Source: Falsiroseomonas bella | GTDB taxonomy: Bacteria; Pseudomonadota; Alphaproteobacteria; Acetobacterales; Acetobacteraceae | NCBI RefSeq assembly: GCF_003173615.1 | Contig: NZ_QGNA01000003.1 | Location: 1 to 64,000 of the forward strand | Length of the DNA: 64,000 nucleotides | Reading direction: 5' to 3' | In this document: one piece after another, positions 22,813 through 30,373 of the stretch | How positions within the stretch are numbered: position 1 is the stretch's first letter | Layout of the letters: each line of letters opens with the position of its first letter | The notes under the pieces: generated by a model | Databases searched by the model: none | Told to the model about the DNA's origin: nothing | What the model saw: the letters and a program-made list of their open reading frames with translations, nothing else | Program-made: the position numbers and the translations under genes

Positions 22813-23109
22813 TCATGCCTTGTCGGCATGCCACGGCCGGCACGCCGGGCTGCGTGCGGCCCGGATCATGTCGCGCATCTCGGCCTCCAGCTCTCGGACG
22901 ACCCTCTGGTAGTCGTCGAACTCGGCACGCTGCCTTCCATCCGGCAGGCGCCTGAAGGCAGCGAGGCCCTCCAGAGCGAGGCGGTAGTCCTCGCACGCGC
23001 TCCGGAAGGCCCGGTCGGCGAGGAAGAGCCGCCTGACGAGAGGGGCTTCCTCGGCAAAGGACTCGAGCGCGCATGCCAGTTCGGGGCACGGAGCAGACAT
23101 TGGCCGCAT
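22813..23109 (-). CDS. Small unknown protein heading the pta-ackA-pfl operon
   Basis: The 98-residue, mostly helical and acidic/Arg-rich protein (E-E-A-P-L-V-R-R-L-F-L-A-D-R-A-F, then D-D-Y-Q-R-V-V-R-E-L-E-A-E-M-R-D-M) lies 28 bases before pta on the same strand. I do not recognise a family. There is no membrane segment or signal peptide. ATG 23100 (M-S-A-P) is an alternative start. Its position suggests a regulator or accessory factor for the fermentation genes. Confidence 0.6.
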   Translation of the reverse strand: MRPMSAPCPELACALESFAEEAPLVRRLFLADRAFRSACEDYRLALEGLAAFRRLPDGRQRAEFDDYQRVVRELEAEMRDMIRAARSPACRPWHADKA

Positions 23110-23166
23110 GATCCTGGTCCCATCGCGTGCGCGGAGTAGGCGCCGTGGCCGCGCGGGCCGGGTAGT

Positions 23167-23180
23167 ACGTCACCGTAAAT
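23167..23180 (+). promoter_or_regulatory. Partial copy of the GTCACNGTAA motif
   Basis: ACGTCACCGTAAAT lies in the 225-base gap between the small unknown gene (minus) and the TPR gene (plus). Its first twelve bases are identical to the site at 24941 and it has the same orientation, but the TTAC half is absent. It may be a weaker operator for the same regulator. Confidence 0.35.
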
Positions 23181-23334
23181 GCGGAGCGGGCGCGCCCCGG
23201 CCAGGTATGCCCGCGACCGGCCGTTGCGGATGGCGTCCGGCCAGGGGCGGCACGAACTCGGCGGTGGTGGCGAAGCCACTTATGCGCGATAATGCTTATT
23301 GTGACATGCGACAGGATAGAGCGGGGAGAGGGAC

Positions 23335-24918
23335 ATGGCCGGCGTGGAGGCAGGCGCCGTTCGCGCTGAACTGGATCGGATCCTCGCGTCAGCCGCCTTC
23401 GACGCGTCGCCCCGGAACCGGCAATTCCTGCGCTACGTCGTCGAGGAGGCCCTGGCCGGGCGCGGCGACCGGATCAAGGCGTACACGGTGGCCACCGCGG
23501 TCTTCGGACGTCAGGCTGACTTCGACCCCCAGCTGGATTCCATCGTGCGGATCGAGGCCGGGCGGCTGCGCCGCGCGCTCGAACGCTTCTATCTGATGGC
23601 GGGGCCGGGTTCGGGCCCCAGGATAGCCATTCCGCGCGGTTGCTATGTGCCCACCTTCGAGGCCGAGGCCGATCAGCCGGCCCGCATGCCCAGGCACGTG
23701 GCGGGCCGGAGCGGGCCGGCCATCCTGCTCCGCGCCTTCGATGCGGAGGGTGACCAGTCGGCCTATCCGAACTTCACGCGCGGCTTCGAACGCCAGATCA
23801 TCGTCGGGCTGACGCGCTATACGGAACTCTTTGTCTTCGGTGCGGACACCGCGCTGGCGCGCGAGGAGGGTGGGGCGCCGCTCGACCCGGACTACCTGTT
23901 GACCGGCGGGACAAGCTTCTCGGATGACCATTTCCGGGTGGACGTGCTGCTGACCGATGCCAGGACCGGCCGTTCCGTCTGGGGGGAGGCGGTCACGCGG
24001 CCGCTTGATCCCGCCGGCATCGTTGCGGCGCGCGACGAGGTTGCCGCGGCCGTCGTGCGTCACCTGGCCCAGCCCTACGGCGCGCTGTACGCGCAAAAGG
24101 CGCGGGAGGTGGAAGGCAAGCCGAGCGGCAGCCTCACCGCCTATGACTGCGTGATCCGCTTCTACCAGTATTGGCGCACCTATGACCGTGCCATGTTCGA
24201 CGTGCTGCGCGGCGAGCTCGAGCGCGCGACGCAGCGGGAGCCGGGATTCGCCGATGCCTTCGCCTGTCTGGCGCTGCTGCATGTCGACGGATACCGCTAC
24301 GGCTACGCAGGTCCGGGTGAGCGGCGGGACTGCCTGGGGAAGGCGCTCGCGCTGGCGCGCCGGGCGGTCGATCTCGCGCCGCTGTCGAGCCGCAGCCATC
24401 TCGCCCTGGGCATGGCCTGGTGGTTCCTGGGCGATGTGGAGAGCGCGCGCTCGTCGTTGGAGGCAGGTCTCGACCTCAATCCGAACGACACCGACATCAT
24501 GGCCGAGCTGGGCCTGCGCTACGCGATTCTCGCCGATTGGGAGAAGGCCATTCCACGCATCGAAGTCTCCTACGCGCGGAATCCGGCGCAGCCCTCGACG
24601 TACCGGATCGGTCTGGCGCTTTGGCACATGTGGCATGGCCGTTTCGAGGCGGCGCTGGCCGAGGCGCGCAAGGTGGACGCGCCGGGCGTGGTCTATGGCC
24701 ACGCCGTTGTGGCGGTCGCCGCCGCGGAGCTCGGCCTCGATGAGGTGGCCACCGCCGCCATCGGTGCGCTGCTGGCCGTCGATCCGGGCTACCTCTCGCG
24801 GGCCGAGGCAGACCTGGTCCAGCGCCATCTGAATCCCCGCCTGGTCCGGATGGTGGTGGACGGCCTGGCGAAGGCGGCAGCAGCCAGCGCGCCGCCGCCA
24901 TTGGCCCGTACCGGCTGA
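23335..24918 (+). CDS. TPR-containing regulator-like protein
   Basis: The protein has 527 residues. Residues 1-110 resemble the N-terminal module often found on alphaproteobacterial TPR/adenylate-cyclase-like regulators (L-D-R-I-L-A-S, R-F/Q-F-L-R-Y-V-V-E, V-F-G-R, D-S-I-V-R-I-E-A-G-R-L-R-R-A-L, P-R-G-C-Y-V-P-T-F). A TolB-like alpha/beta segment covers about 125-255, and TPR-type helices follow from about 290 to 480 (S-R-S-H-L-A-L-G-M-A-W-W, then D-I-M-A-E-L-G-L-R-Y-A). There is no membrane helix. It diverges from the fermentation operon and may control it or the genes downstream. DNA binding is inferred, not shown. Confidence 0.75.
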   Translation: MAGVEAGAVRAELDRILASAAFDASPRNRQFLRYVVEEALAGRGDRIKAYTVATAVFGRQADFDPQLDSIVRIEAGRLRRALERFYLMAGPGSGPRIAIPRGCYVPTFEAEADQPARMPRHVAGRSGPAILLRAFDAEGDQSAYPNFTRGFERQIIVGLTRYTELFVFGADTALAREEGGAPLDPDYLLTGGTSFSDDHFRVDVLLTDARTGRSVWGEAVTRPLDPAGIVAARDEVAAAVVRHLAQPYGALYAQKAREVEGKPSGSLTAYDCVIRFYQYWRTYDRAMFDVLRGELERATQREPGFADAFACLALLHVDGYRYGYAGPGERRDCLGKALALARRAVDLAPLSSRSHLALGMAWWFLGDVESARSSLEAGLDLNPNDTDIMAELGLRYAILADWEKAIPRIEVSYARNPAQPSTYRIGLALWHMWHGRFEAALAEARKVDAPGVVYGHAVVAVAAAELGLDEVATAAIGALLAVDPGYLSRAEADLVQRHLNPRLVRMVVDGLAKAAAASAPPPLARTG

Positions 24919-24940
24919 TCCGGGGATGGGCGCCACCGGC

Positions 24941-24958
24941 ACGTCACCGTAACTTACC
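24941..24958 (+). promoter_or_regulatory. Shared promoter motif upstream of the 25075 gene
   Basis: ACGTCACCGTAACTTACC includes GTCACNGTAACTTAC, and GTAA-C-TTAC inside it is a perfect inverted repeat. A possible -10 element CTATCAT begins 61 bases downstream at 25002. The same motif and distance recur upstream of the DUF3141 gene (30213, box at 30273), which argues for a common activator or sigma-dependent promoter architecture. Confidence 0.55.
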
Positions 24959-25074
24959 TTCCCGCGCAGCGCGATTCCGTACCGCCTTCGCGAGGGTGCC
25001 GCTATCATCGCGTCCGGAGCGGGTGATGCGCGCCGGTCGCCCGCCGGCAAGACGATGGGGAAGGCACAGCCGAC

Positions 25075-25530
25075 ATGGCACTCGATGCATCCAATCTGAG
25101 CGTCCAGGCGATCTGGGACACGATCGCGCAGAAGAAGCAGCAGGTGGAGGACGAGCGCCGGGCGGCGCAGGCGGCCGCCAAGGCGGAGCGCGACGCCCTG
25201 CACGCCGCCTTCAACGAGCGCGAGGTGCAGCCGGAGGCGCTGCAGCGCATCGCCGCGGTGGTGCGGCGGGCGGTGGAGAACGGCGAGAAGCGCGTCCAGG
25301 TGCTGCAGTTCCCGTCGGAATGGCTGCCGGATTCCGGGCGCGGCATCACGAGCCACGACCCCAACTGGCACCTGCGGCTGGAAGGCTTCCCCAGGCGCGC
25401 CTACGACTACTACCTCAAGGAGCTTCAGCCGCGCGGCTTCCAGTTGCAGGTCGAGATCGTGGACTGGCCGGGCGGCATGCCGGGTGACTGCGGCTGGTTC
25501 CTGAGCTGGAAGCATCCCGAGGAAGGCTGA
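25075..25530 (+). CDS. Conserved-looking unknown protein upstream of ppk2
   Basis: The 151-residue cytoplasmic protein has a helical, coiled-coil-like N-terminus (I-A-Q-K-K-Q-Q-V-E-D-E-R-R-A-A-Q-A, residues about 15-45). A mixed domain follows with aromatic-rich segments (F-P-S-E-W-L-P-D-S, W-H-L-R-L-E-G-F-P, G-W-F-L-S-W). I do not recognise the family. The start has GGGGAAGG upstream. It is 33 bases before ppk2 and probably shares its promoter, which carries the GTCACNGTAACTTAC motif. Confidence 0.75.
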   Translation: MALDASNLSVQAIWDTIAQKKQQVEDERRAAQAAAKAERDALHAAFNEREVQPEALQRIAAVVRRAVENGEKRVQVLQFPSEWLPDSGRGITSHDPNWHLRLEGFPRRAYDYYLKELQPRGFQLQVEIVDWPGGMPGDCGWFLSWKHPEEG

Positions 25531-25563
25531 GTTGGCCCGTCACGCAGGGTGAGGAGCGCGAGG

Positions 25564-26481
25564 TTGTCCAAGAACAACGGTAAGGACAGGAAGTCGCGGC
25601 GCGACGAGGCGGCGGCGCCGGCGGGTGCGCTGCTCCAGGCGAAGCGCAAGGCCGATGCAAAGGCGGCTTCGCCGTTCAAGCCGGACGGGAAGCTCAGCCG
25701 CAAGGCCTACGAGAAGGCGCTGTTCGACCTGCATGTCGAGCTGGTGAAGGTGCAGATGTGGGCGAAGGAGACCGGCGCGCGGGTCTGCATCGTGTTCGAA
25801 GGCCGCGACGGCGCGGGCAAGGGCGGCACCATCAAGGCGATCACCGAGCGGGTCAGCCCGCGCGTGTTCCGAGTCGTCGCCCTGCCGGCGCCGACGGAGC
25901 GCGAGAAGTCGCAGATGTACGTCCAGCGCTACATGCAGCACTTCCCCGCCGCGGGCGAGATCGTGATCTTCGATCGCTCCTGGTACAACCGCGCCGGCGT
26001 GGAACGCGTGATGGGCTTCGCGAATGACGAGCAGGTCCACTACTTCCTCAACATGGCGCCGGCCGTCGAGAAGGCCATGGTCGATGCGGGCATCATCCTG
26101 CTGAAGTACTGGCTCGAGGTCAGCATGGATGAGCAGACACGGCGGCTCGAGGCTCGGATCGACGATGGGCGGAAGCTCTGGAAGCTCTCGCCGATGGACC
26201 TGAAGTCCTACAGCCGCTGGTACGACTATTCCCGCGCGCGCGACGAGATGTTCAAGGCGACCGACTCCTCCTGGGCGCCGTGGTACGTCGTGCATTCGGA
26301 CGACAAGAAGCGCGCGCGGCTGAACGTGATCCGCCACCTGCTGCACCACATCCCCTACAAGGCGCCGAAGCGCGAGAAGATCGAACTGCCGAAGCGACAG
26401 AAGGCCGGCGACTATGTAGAGCCGGACTACCCCTGGAAGGTGATCCCGGACACGGTGGGACAGCCGCCGCGCGCCGGCTGA
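25564..26481 (+). CDS. ppk2: Polyphosphate kinase 2
   Basis: The protein has about 305 residues, typical for single-domain PPK2. Walker A is G-R-D-G-A-G-K-G-G at about residues 80-88, and the Walker B/lid part is F-D-R-S-W-Y-N-R-A-G-V-E near 136-147. A T-D-S-S-W-A-P-W segment follows near 236. The enzyme transfers phosphate between polyphosphate and nucleotides, usually making GTP or ATP from polyP. TTG 25564 is preferred as start because GAGGAG lies 7 bases upstream; a GTG at 25549 is the alternative. The N-terminal ~30 residues are Lys/Arg-rich and probably disordered. Confidence 0.95.
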   Translation: MSKNNGKDRKSRRDEAAAPAGALLQAKRKADAKAASPFKPDGKLSRKAYEKALFDLHVELVKVQMWAKETGARVCIVFEGRDGAGKGGTIKAITERVSPRVFRVVALPAPTEREKSQMYVQRYMQHFPAAGEIVIFDRSWYNRAGVERVMGFANDEQVHYFLNMAPAVEKAMVDAGIILLKYWLEVSMDEQTRRLEARIDDGRKLWKLSPMDLKSYSRWYDYSRARDEMFKATDSSWAPWYVVHSDDKKRARLNVIRHLLHHIPYKAPKREKIELPKRQKAGDYVEPDYPWKVIPDTVGQPPRAG

Positions 26482-26506
26482 GCCCGGGCCGGGCGGGAGG
26501 CCCGCC

Positions 26507-27388
26507 ATGCAGGACACCGACGCGCTCCTCGCCGTGGCGGTGAGGATCTCCCTCGTCGCGTTCATGGTGGGCTCGCTGCTCGACATGGGCCTCGAACTGC
26601 GGCTGCGGGATGCGCTGGCGGGCCTTTCCAACCGGCCATTCCTGCTGCGCGCCCTCGTCTTCGGCTTCCTGGTGGGGCCGGGGCTGGCCTGGGCGATCAG
26701 CCGCGTGCTTGGGCTCCATCCCTCCTACGCCACCGGACTTCTTCTCGTCGGGCTGACGCCCTGCGCGCCCTTCCTACCGACCGTTGTCCGGCGCGCCAGG
26801 GGCGACACGCGCCATGCGGCGGCAATGATGCTGGTCGCCGCGATCGGCACCGTGGTCGTGCTGCCCGTGGCGGCGCCGCTGATCGACGAGGATCTGGCGG
26901 TCGATGCCTGGACCATCGCCAGGCCGATACTCGCCCTTGTGCTGCTGCCGCTGCTGGCGGGGATGGCGGTCTTCGCGCTGGCGCCCCGCATCGCGACGTC
27001 GCTGCATCCCTGGGCGAGGTGGCTGGGTGCCGTCGCCGCACTTGCGCTGCTGGCACTGTGCTTCGTCGTCTATGGGCGCAGCATGGCCGCGACCTTCGGG
27101 GAGCGGGTTGTCCTGGCGGAGGTCATGTTCCTCGGGCTACTCACGCTCATGGCGTATCGGTCGGGCGGTGGGCTCGCGCAGCGCGAGCGCAGCGTGCTCG
27201 GCCTCGGCATGTGCACGAGGAACCTCGGCGCGGCCTTGGCACCCTTGCTTGCCTTGGATGCGCCGGACGACCTGGCGGTGGTCGCCGTGGTGCTGGCGCT
27301 GCCCGTGCAGCTGGTCTGCGCGATCATCGCCGCGCGGGTCTTCGCCGGCAGCGCGCCGGAAGGGGAGGCGTCATGCCGGTCTGGCTGA
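26507..27388 (+). CDS. Bile acid:sodium symporter (SBF/BASS) family transporter
   Basis: The 293-residue membrane protein has about nine hydrophobic helices. It carries S-L-L-D-M-G-L-E-L near residue 22, G-L-L-L-V-G-L-T-P-C-A-P near 80 and C-T-R-N-L-G-A-A-L-A-P near 234. These fit the crossover regions of SBF/BASS (and related ACR3-like) sodium-coupled carriers. The substrate is unknown; bacterial members carry organic acids such as pyruvate or pantoate as well as bile acids. Its 3' end overlaps the DUF2254 start by 16 bases. Confidence 0.75.
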   Translation: MQDTDALLAVAVRISLVAFMVGSLLDMGLELRLRDALAGLSNRPFLLRALVFGFLVGPGLAWAISRVLGLHPSYATGLLLVGLTPCAPFLPTVVRRARGDTRHAAAMMLVAAIGTVVVLPVAAPLIDEDLAVDAWTIARPILALVLLPLLAGMAVFALAPRIATSLHPWARWLGAVAALALLALCFVVYGRSMAATFGERVVLAEVMFLGLLTLMAYRSGGGLAQRERSVLGLGMCTRNLGAALAPLLALDAPDDLAVVAVVLALPVQLVCAIIAARVFAGSAPEGEASCRSG

Positions 27389-28620
27389 TCCCTGTGGCCT
27401 ACATGATGGTCAGCATGGTGCTTGCCGCCACGCTGCCGCGGCTTGAGTACGCATTCCTGCCCCATGTCGAGATCGGCATCTCCGCCTCCTCCGCGCTTGC
27501 GGCACTGTCGGCGGTCGCCTCGGGCATGATGGCCTTGACCGGCATCGTGTTCTCGGTCGCATTCGTCCTGCTGCAGTTCAGCGCCGTGACCTACTCGCCG
27601 CGCTTCGCCACCCGCTTCGCGCGCGACCCGCTGCTGTTCCACGCTCTCGGCATCTTCTTCGCGACCTTCAGCCATGCGCTGACGGCGACTGCCTGGGTGG
27701 ACCGGGAAGGGAAGGGGCAGGTGCCGATCGTCTCATGGTCGGTCTGCATCGCCCTGCTGGTGGCGAGCCTGCTCGTCTTCGCCATGCTGGTCCGGCGCCT
27801 GTCCGACCTGCAGATCGGCAACACGCTCCTCTACATCGGCGACCAGGGCCGCGCGGTGATCGCCGATAGCTTCGCTCGCGCCCATGGAAGCCAGTCCACG
27901 GCGCCTTCCCCTTCGCCCGATGCGTCGGACGGGCTGCCGAACCAGGTGGTGCGCTTCGAGGGATCGCCGCATTACGTGGAGCGCCTCAACATCCCGGCGC
28001 TGCTCGGGCTTGCGCACGGCGCGGGTGGCCGGATCGTGCTGGATTGCGCCGTCGGCGACATGGTGACGAGCGGATCGGTACTGGCGCGCGTCCATGGCGG
28101 CACGGCCGCGATCCCCGAGGCGGCCTTGCTGCGCGCGATCAGGCTGGGCCGTGAACGCACCTTCGAGCAGGACCCCAAATATCCGCTGCGGCTGCTGGTG
28201 GACATCGCGATCAAGGCGCTGTCGCCGGCCATCAACGATCCGACCACCGCCGTGCAGGCGCTCGACCAGATCGACGACCTGCTGCGGCGGCTTGCGCGGC
28301 AGAAGCTCGACATCGGCCGCGTGCGCGACGAGGACGGCGTGCTGCGCGTCGTGTTCCCGACGCCGAGCTGGGAGGACTACCTCGCGCTGGCCTTCGACGA
28401 GATTCGCATGTTCGGCATCACCTCGATCCAGGTGCTGCGGCGGCTGCGCGCGGCGCTGACCGTGCTCGAGGAAATGCTGGGCGAGGATGAGCGCGCGGGG
28501 CCTGTGCGGCGCTACCTCGCCCATGTGGACGCCGCGATCGAGGCGTCCACCCTGGATGAGCTCGACCGCGGCTCGGCCCGCAGGGAGGACCCGCAGGGGC
28601 TCGGCCTGTCGCGGACGTGA
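27373..28620 (+). CDS. DUF2254 predicted membrane protein
   Basis: The 415-residue protein starts at ATG 27373 (GGGGAGG upstream), inside the end of the preceding gene. Four membrane helices occupy the first ~145 residues (S-G-M-M-A-L-T-G-I-V-F-S-V in helix 2). A soluble region follows with the DUF2254 motifs F-E-Q-D-P-K-Y-P-L-R-L-L-V-D-I-A and A-L-S-P-A-I-N-D-P-T-T-A-V-Q-A-L-D. The S-P-A-x-N-D-P-T motif is characteristic. The function of the family is not known. It converges with the DUF2252 gene, 15 bases between the ends. Confidence 0.88.
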   Translation: MPVWLIPVAYMMVSMVLAATLPRLEYAFLPHVEIGISASSALAALSAVASGMMALTGIVFSVAFVLLQFSAVTYSPRFATRFARDPLLFHALGIFFATFSHALTATAWVDREGKGQVPIVSWSVCIALLVASLLVFAMLVRRLSDLQIGNTLLYIGDQGRAVIADSFARAHGSQSTAPSPSPDASDGLPNQVVRFEGSPHYVERLNIPALLGLAHGAGGRIVLDCAVGDMVTSGSVLARVHGGTAAIPEAALLRAIRLGRERTFEQDPKYPLRLLVDIAIKALSPAINDPTTAVQALDQIDDLLRRLARQKLDIGRVRDEDGVLRVVFPTPSWEDYLALAFDEIRMFGITSIQVLRRLRAALTVLEEMLGEDERAGPVRRYLAHVDAAIEASTLDELDRGSARREDPQGLGLSRT

Positions 28621-28635
28621 ATCCGCGCGCCGCCC

Positions 28636-30072
28636 CTACACTTCGGTGTGCACCTGCACGTTGCCCCTGCGCACCGCCGCCTTGAGCGCGGCATGGTCGC
28701 GCTCCGCCTGGTCGGCATAGGCGAGGGCGAAGATGCCCATCGCGTCGTCGAACTGCGCGCCAGAGCCGAGATAGCCTGCGATGCCCGTCACATCCGCGCT
28801 CTTCGCATGGGCTCGGGCGAGCGCCCAGCCGCAGAGCCTGCCGTAGAGCACCATCAGCTCCGCGTCGAAGGTCTCGACCAGCGGCTTGATCTTCGCATCG
28901 CGCAGCTGCCGCACGTAGAACTGCCGGCCGTTCGGCGCCGTGACCCAGCCGAGGAACAGGTCGGAGGCCGGCTGCGTCAGGCGCTGGCCGACCACCACGC
29001 GGTGGCCGTGATGCTCATGCTGGCTCCGGCCGGCGAAGGGTTCCAGCACGGAGGCGACCGCTTCCTTGAACTGCAAGAAGAGCGGGTCGTTGGTGGCGGA
29101 CATCATCAGCACGATCCAGCAGCGCCGGCCGACGCTGCCCACGCCGACCACCTTGATCGCCGCATCCACCACCCGGTAGCGGTCAAGCAGCATGCGGCGC
29201 TCCTCGCTCAGCGTCTCGCGGTAGGCGGCGAAGACCGTGTCCAGAGTCTGGCCGAATTCCTTCGCGCGCGCGCCCTCCGGGTGGAAGATCAGCGGCGGCG
29301 TGTCGCGGATCGCGGTCCGCCCGCCGACCACGCCGGCGAGCTTCGGGAATTCGAGTTCCGATCCGCTGCCATTGGCAGCCTTGGCGAGCCGCGCCTGCAA
29401 CCGGTCCTGGGCCGCCTGCGGCAGCGTGTCCATGACGTCCTGCGCCGTGATGCGCGCGTACCAGACATCGAGCGGATGCATCTCGGCGTATTCGCGCAGG
29501 CGCTTGCGGTAGCTGCGCGCGCATGCGACCGCCGCCTCCTCGCCGATCTTGTCCGACAGGCGGTTGGAACGGGCGGCGAGCACGAAGGAGGTCACGAGCC
29601 GCTTCACGTCCCATTCCCAGGGCGCCGGCAGCGTCTCGTCGAAATCGTTGATGTCGAACAGGATGTTGCGCTCGGGCGTGGCGAAGCCGCCGAAATTCAT
29701 GAGGTGACAGTCGCCGCAAGCCTGCACGCGGTGACCGGTCGCCGGCGTCATAGCCAGGTCGGCGGCCATGACCGCGGCGGCGCCGCGATAGAAGGCGAAG
29801 GGTGACTGCAGCATCCGTCCGTAGCGGATCGGCACGAGTTCGGGCAGGCGATCCGTGTCGGATTCCTGCAGCAGACCGATGGGGTCCTTGCGATTTGCAG
29901 GCCGCTTCCAGACGGCATGGGAACTCCGCGGGACCGTGTTGCGAAGCGCCTTTCCCGCTTCGAGCCGTTCGCCGGTTGAAGGGCCATGCGCCTGCGTCGC
30001 CCCCGGCGGCGAGACCGAAGCGTCGGCCGGCCGGGCGGGCTCGGCCGGGCGCTGCTTGGCTGCCTTGCTCAT
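28636..30072 (-). CDS. DUF2252 family protein
   Basis: The 478-residue protein shows the DUF2252 kinase-fold-like motifs. These are R-M-L-Q-S-P-F-A-F-Y-R-G near 86, G-D-C-H-L-M-N-F-G-G-F near 118, I-N-D-F-D-E near 142, V-G-V-G-S-V-G-R-R-C near 294 and R-Q-L-R-D-A-K-I-K near 375. The H-x-x-N and D-F-D motifs recall the catalytic and metal sites of aminoglycoside-phosphotransferase-like kinases. No substrate is established. The first ~50 residues are Pro/Ala-rich and probably unstructured. The start has AAGGAG six bases upstream. It diverges from the DUF3141 gene. Confidence 0.88.
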   Translation of the reverse strand: MSKAAKQRPAEPARPADASVSPPGATQAHGPSTGERLEAGKALRNTVPRSSHAVWKRPANRKDPIGLLQESDTDRLPELVPIRYGRMLQSPFAFYRGAAAVMAADLAMTPATGHRVQACGDCHLMNFGGFATPERNILFDINDFDETLPAPWEWDVKRLVTSFVLAARSNRLSDKIGEEAAVACARSYRKRLREYAEMHPLDVWYARITAQDVMDTLPQAAQDRLQARLAKAANGSGSELEFPKLAGVVGGRTAIRDTPPLIFHPEGARAKEFGQTLDTVFAAYRETLSEERRMLLDRYRVVDAAIKVVGVGSVGRRCWIVLMMSATNDPLFLQFKEAVASVLEPFAGRSQHEHHGHRVVVGQRLTQPASDLFLGWVTAPNGRQFYVRQLRDAKIKPLVETFDAELMVLYGRLCGWALARAHAKSADVTGIAGYLGSGAQFDDAMGIFALAYADQAERDHAALKAAVRRGNVQVHTEV

Positions 30073-30212
30073 CGGTCACTCCTTCCCCTCCGCAGGGGCA
30101 CAGGGCTGACAAGTGCGGCGGCGGCGCTCCATCGTCCGGCTCCGCCGAGGCAGGAGGCGGCCGCTTCGTCCATGCAGCTTCGCTTAGCGGCGGCGATTGC
30201 GCGGGAGAACGC

Positions 30213-30230
30213 ATGTCACAGTAACTTACG
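30213..30230 (+). promoter_or_regulatory. Shared promoter motif upstream of the DUF3141 gene
   Basis: ATGTCACAGTAACTTACG matches the 24941 site at 15 of 18 bases. A CTATGCT box starts 60 bases downstream at 30273. It lies in the 301-base divergent gap between the DUF2252 and DUF3141 genes; no gene was seen in that gap. The conserved spacing in two unrelated intergenic regions makes chance unlikely. Confidence 0.55.
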
Positions 30231-30373
30231 TTGGTCGGGGCGACGGAGATGCCGGGCGGCGTACTCGGCCTGCTATGCTTCCGATCGTGCGCGTCGGTCG
30301 GTGCCGCGAGGCGTCCTCCTCGTCTCGCCCGCTGGAAGCCCGACCGGCCGCGCACTCCAGGAGGCTGTCCGCG

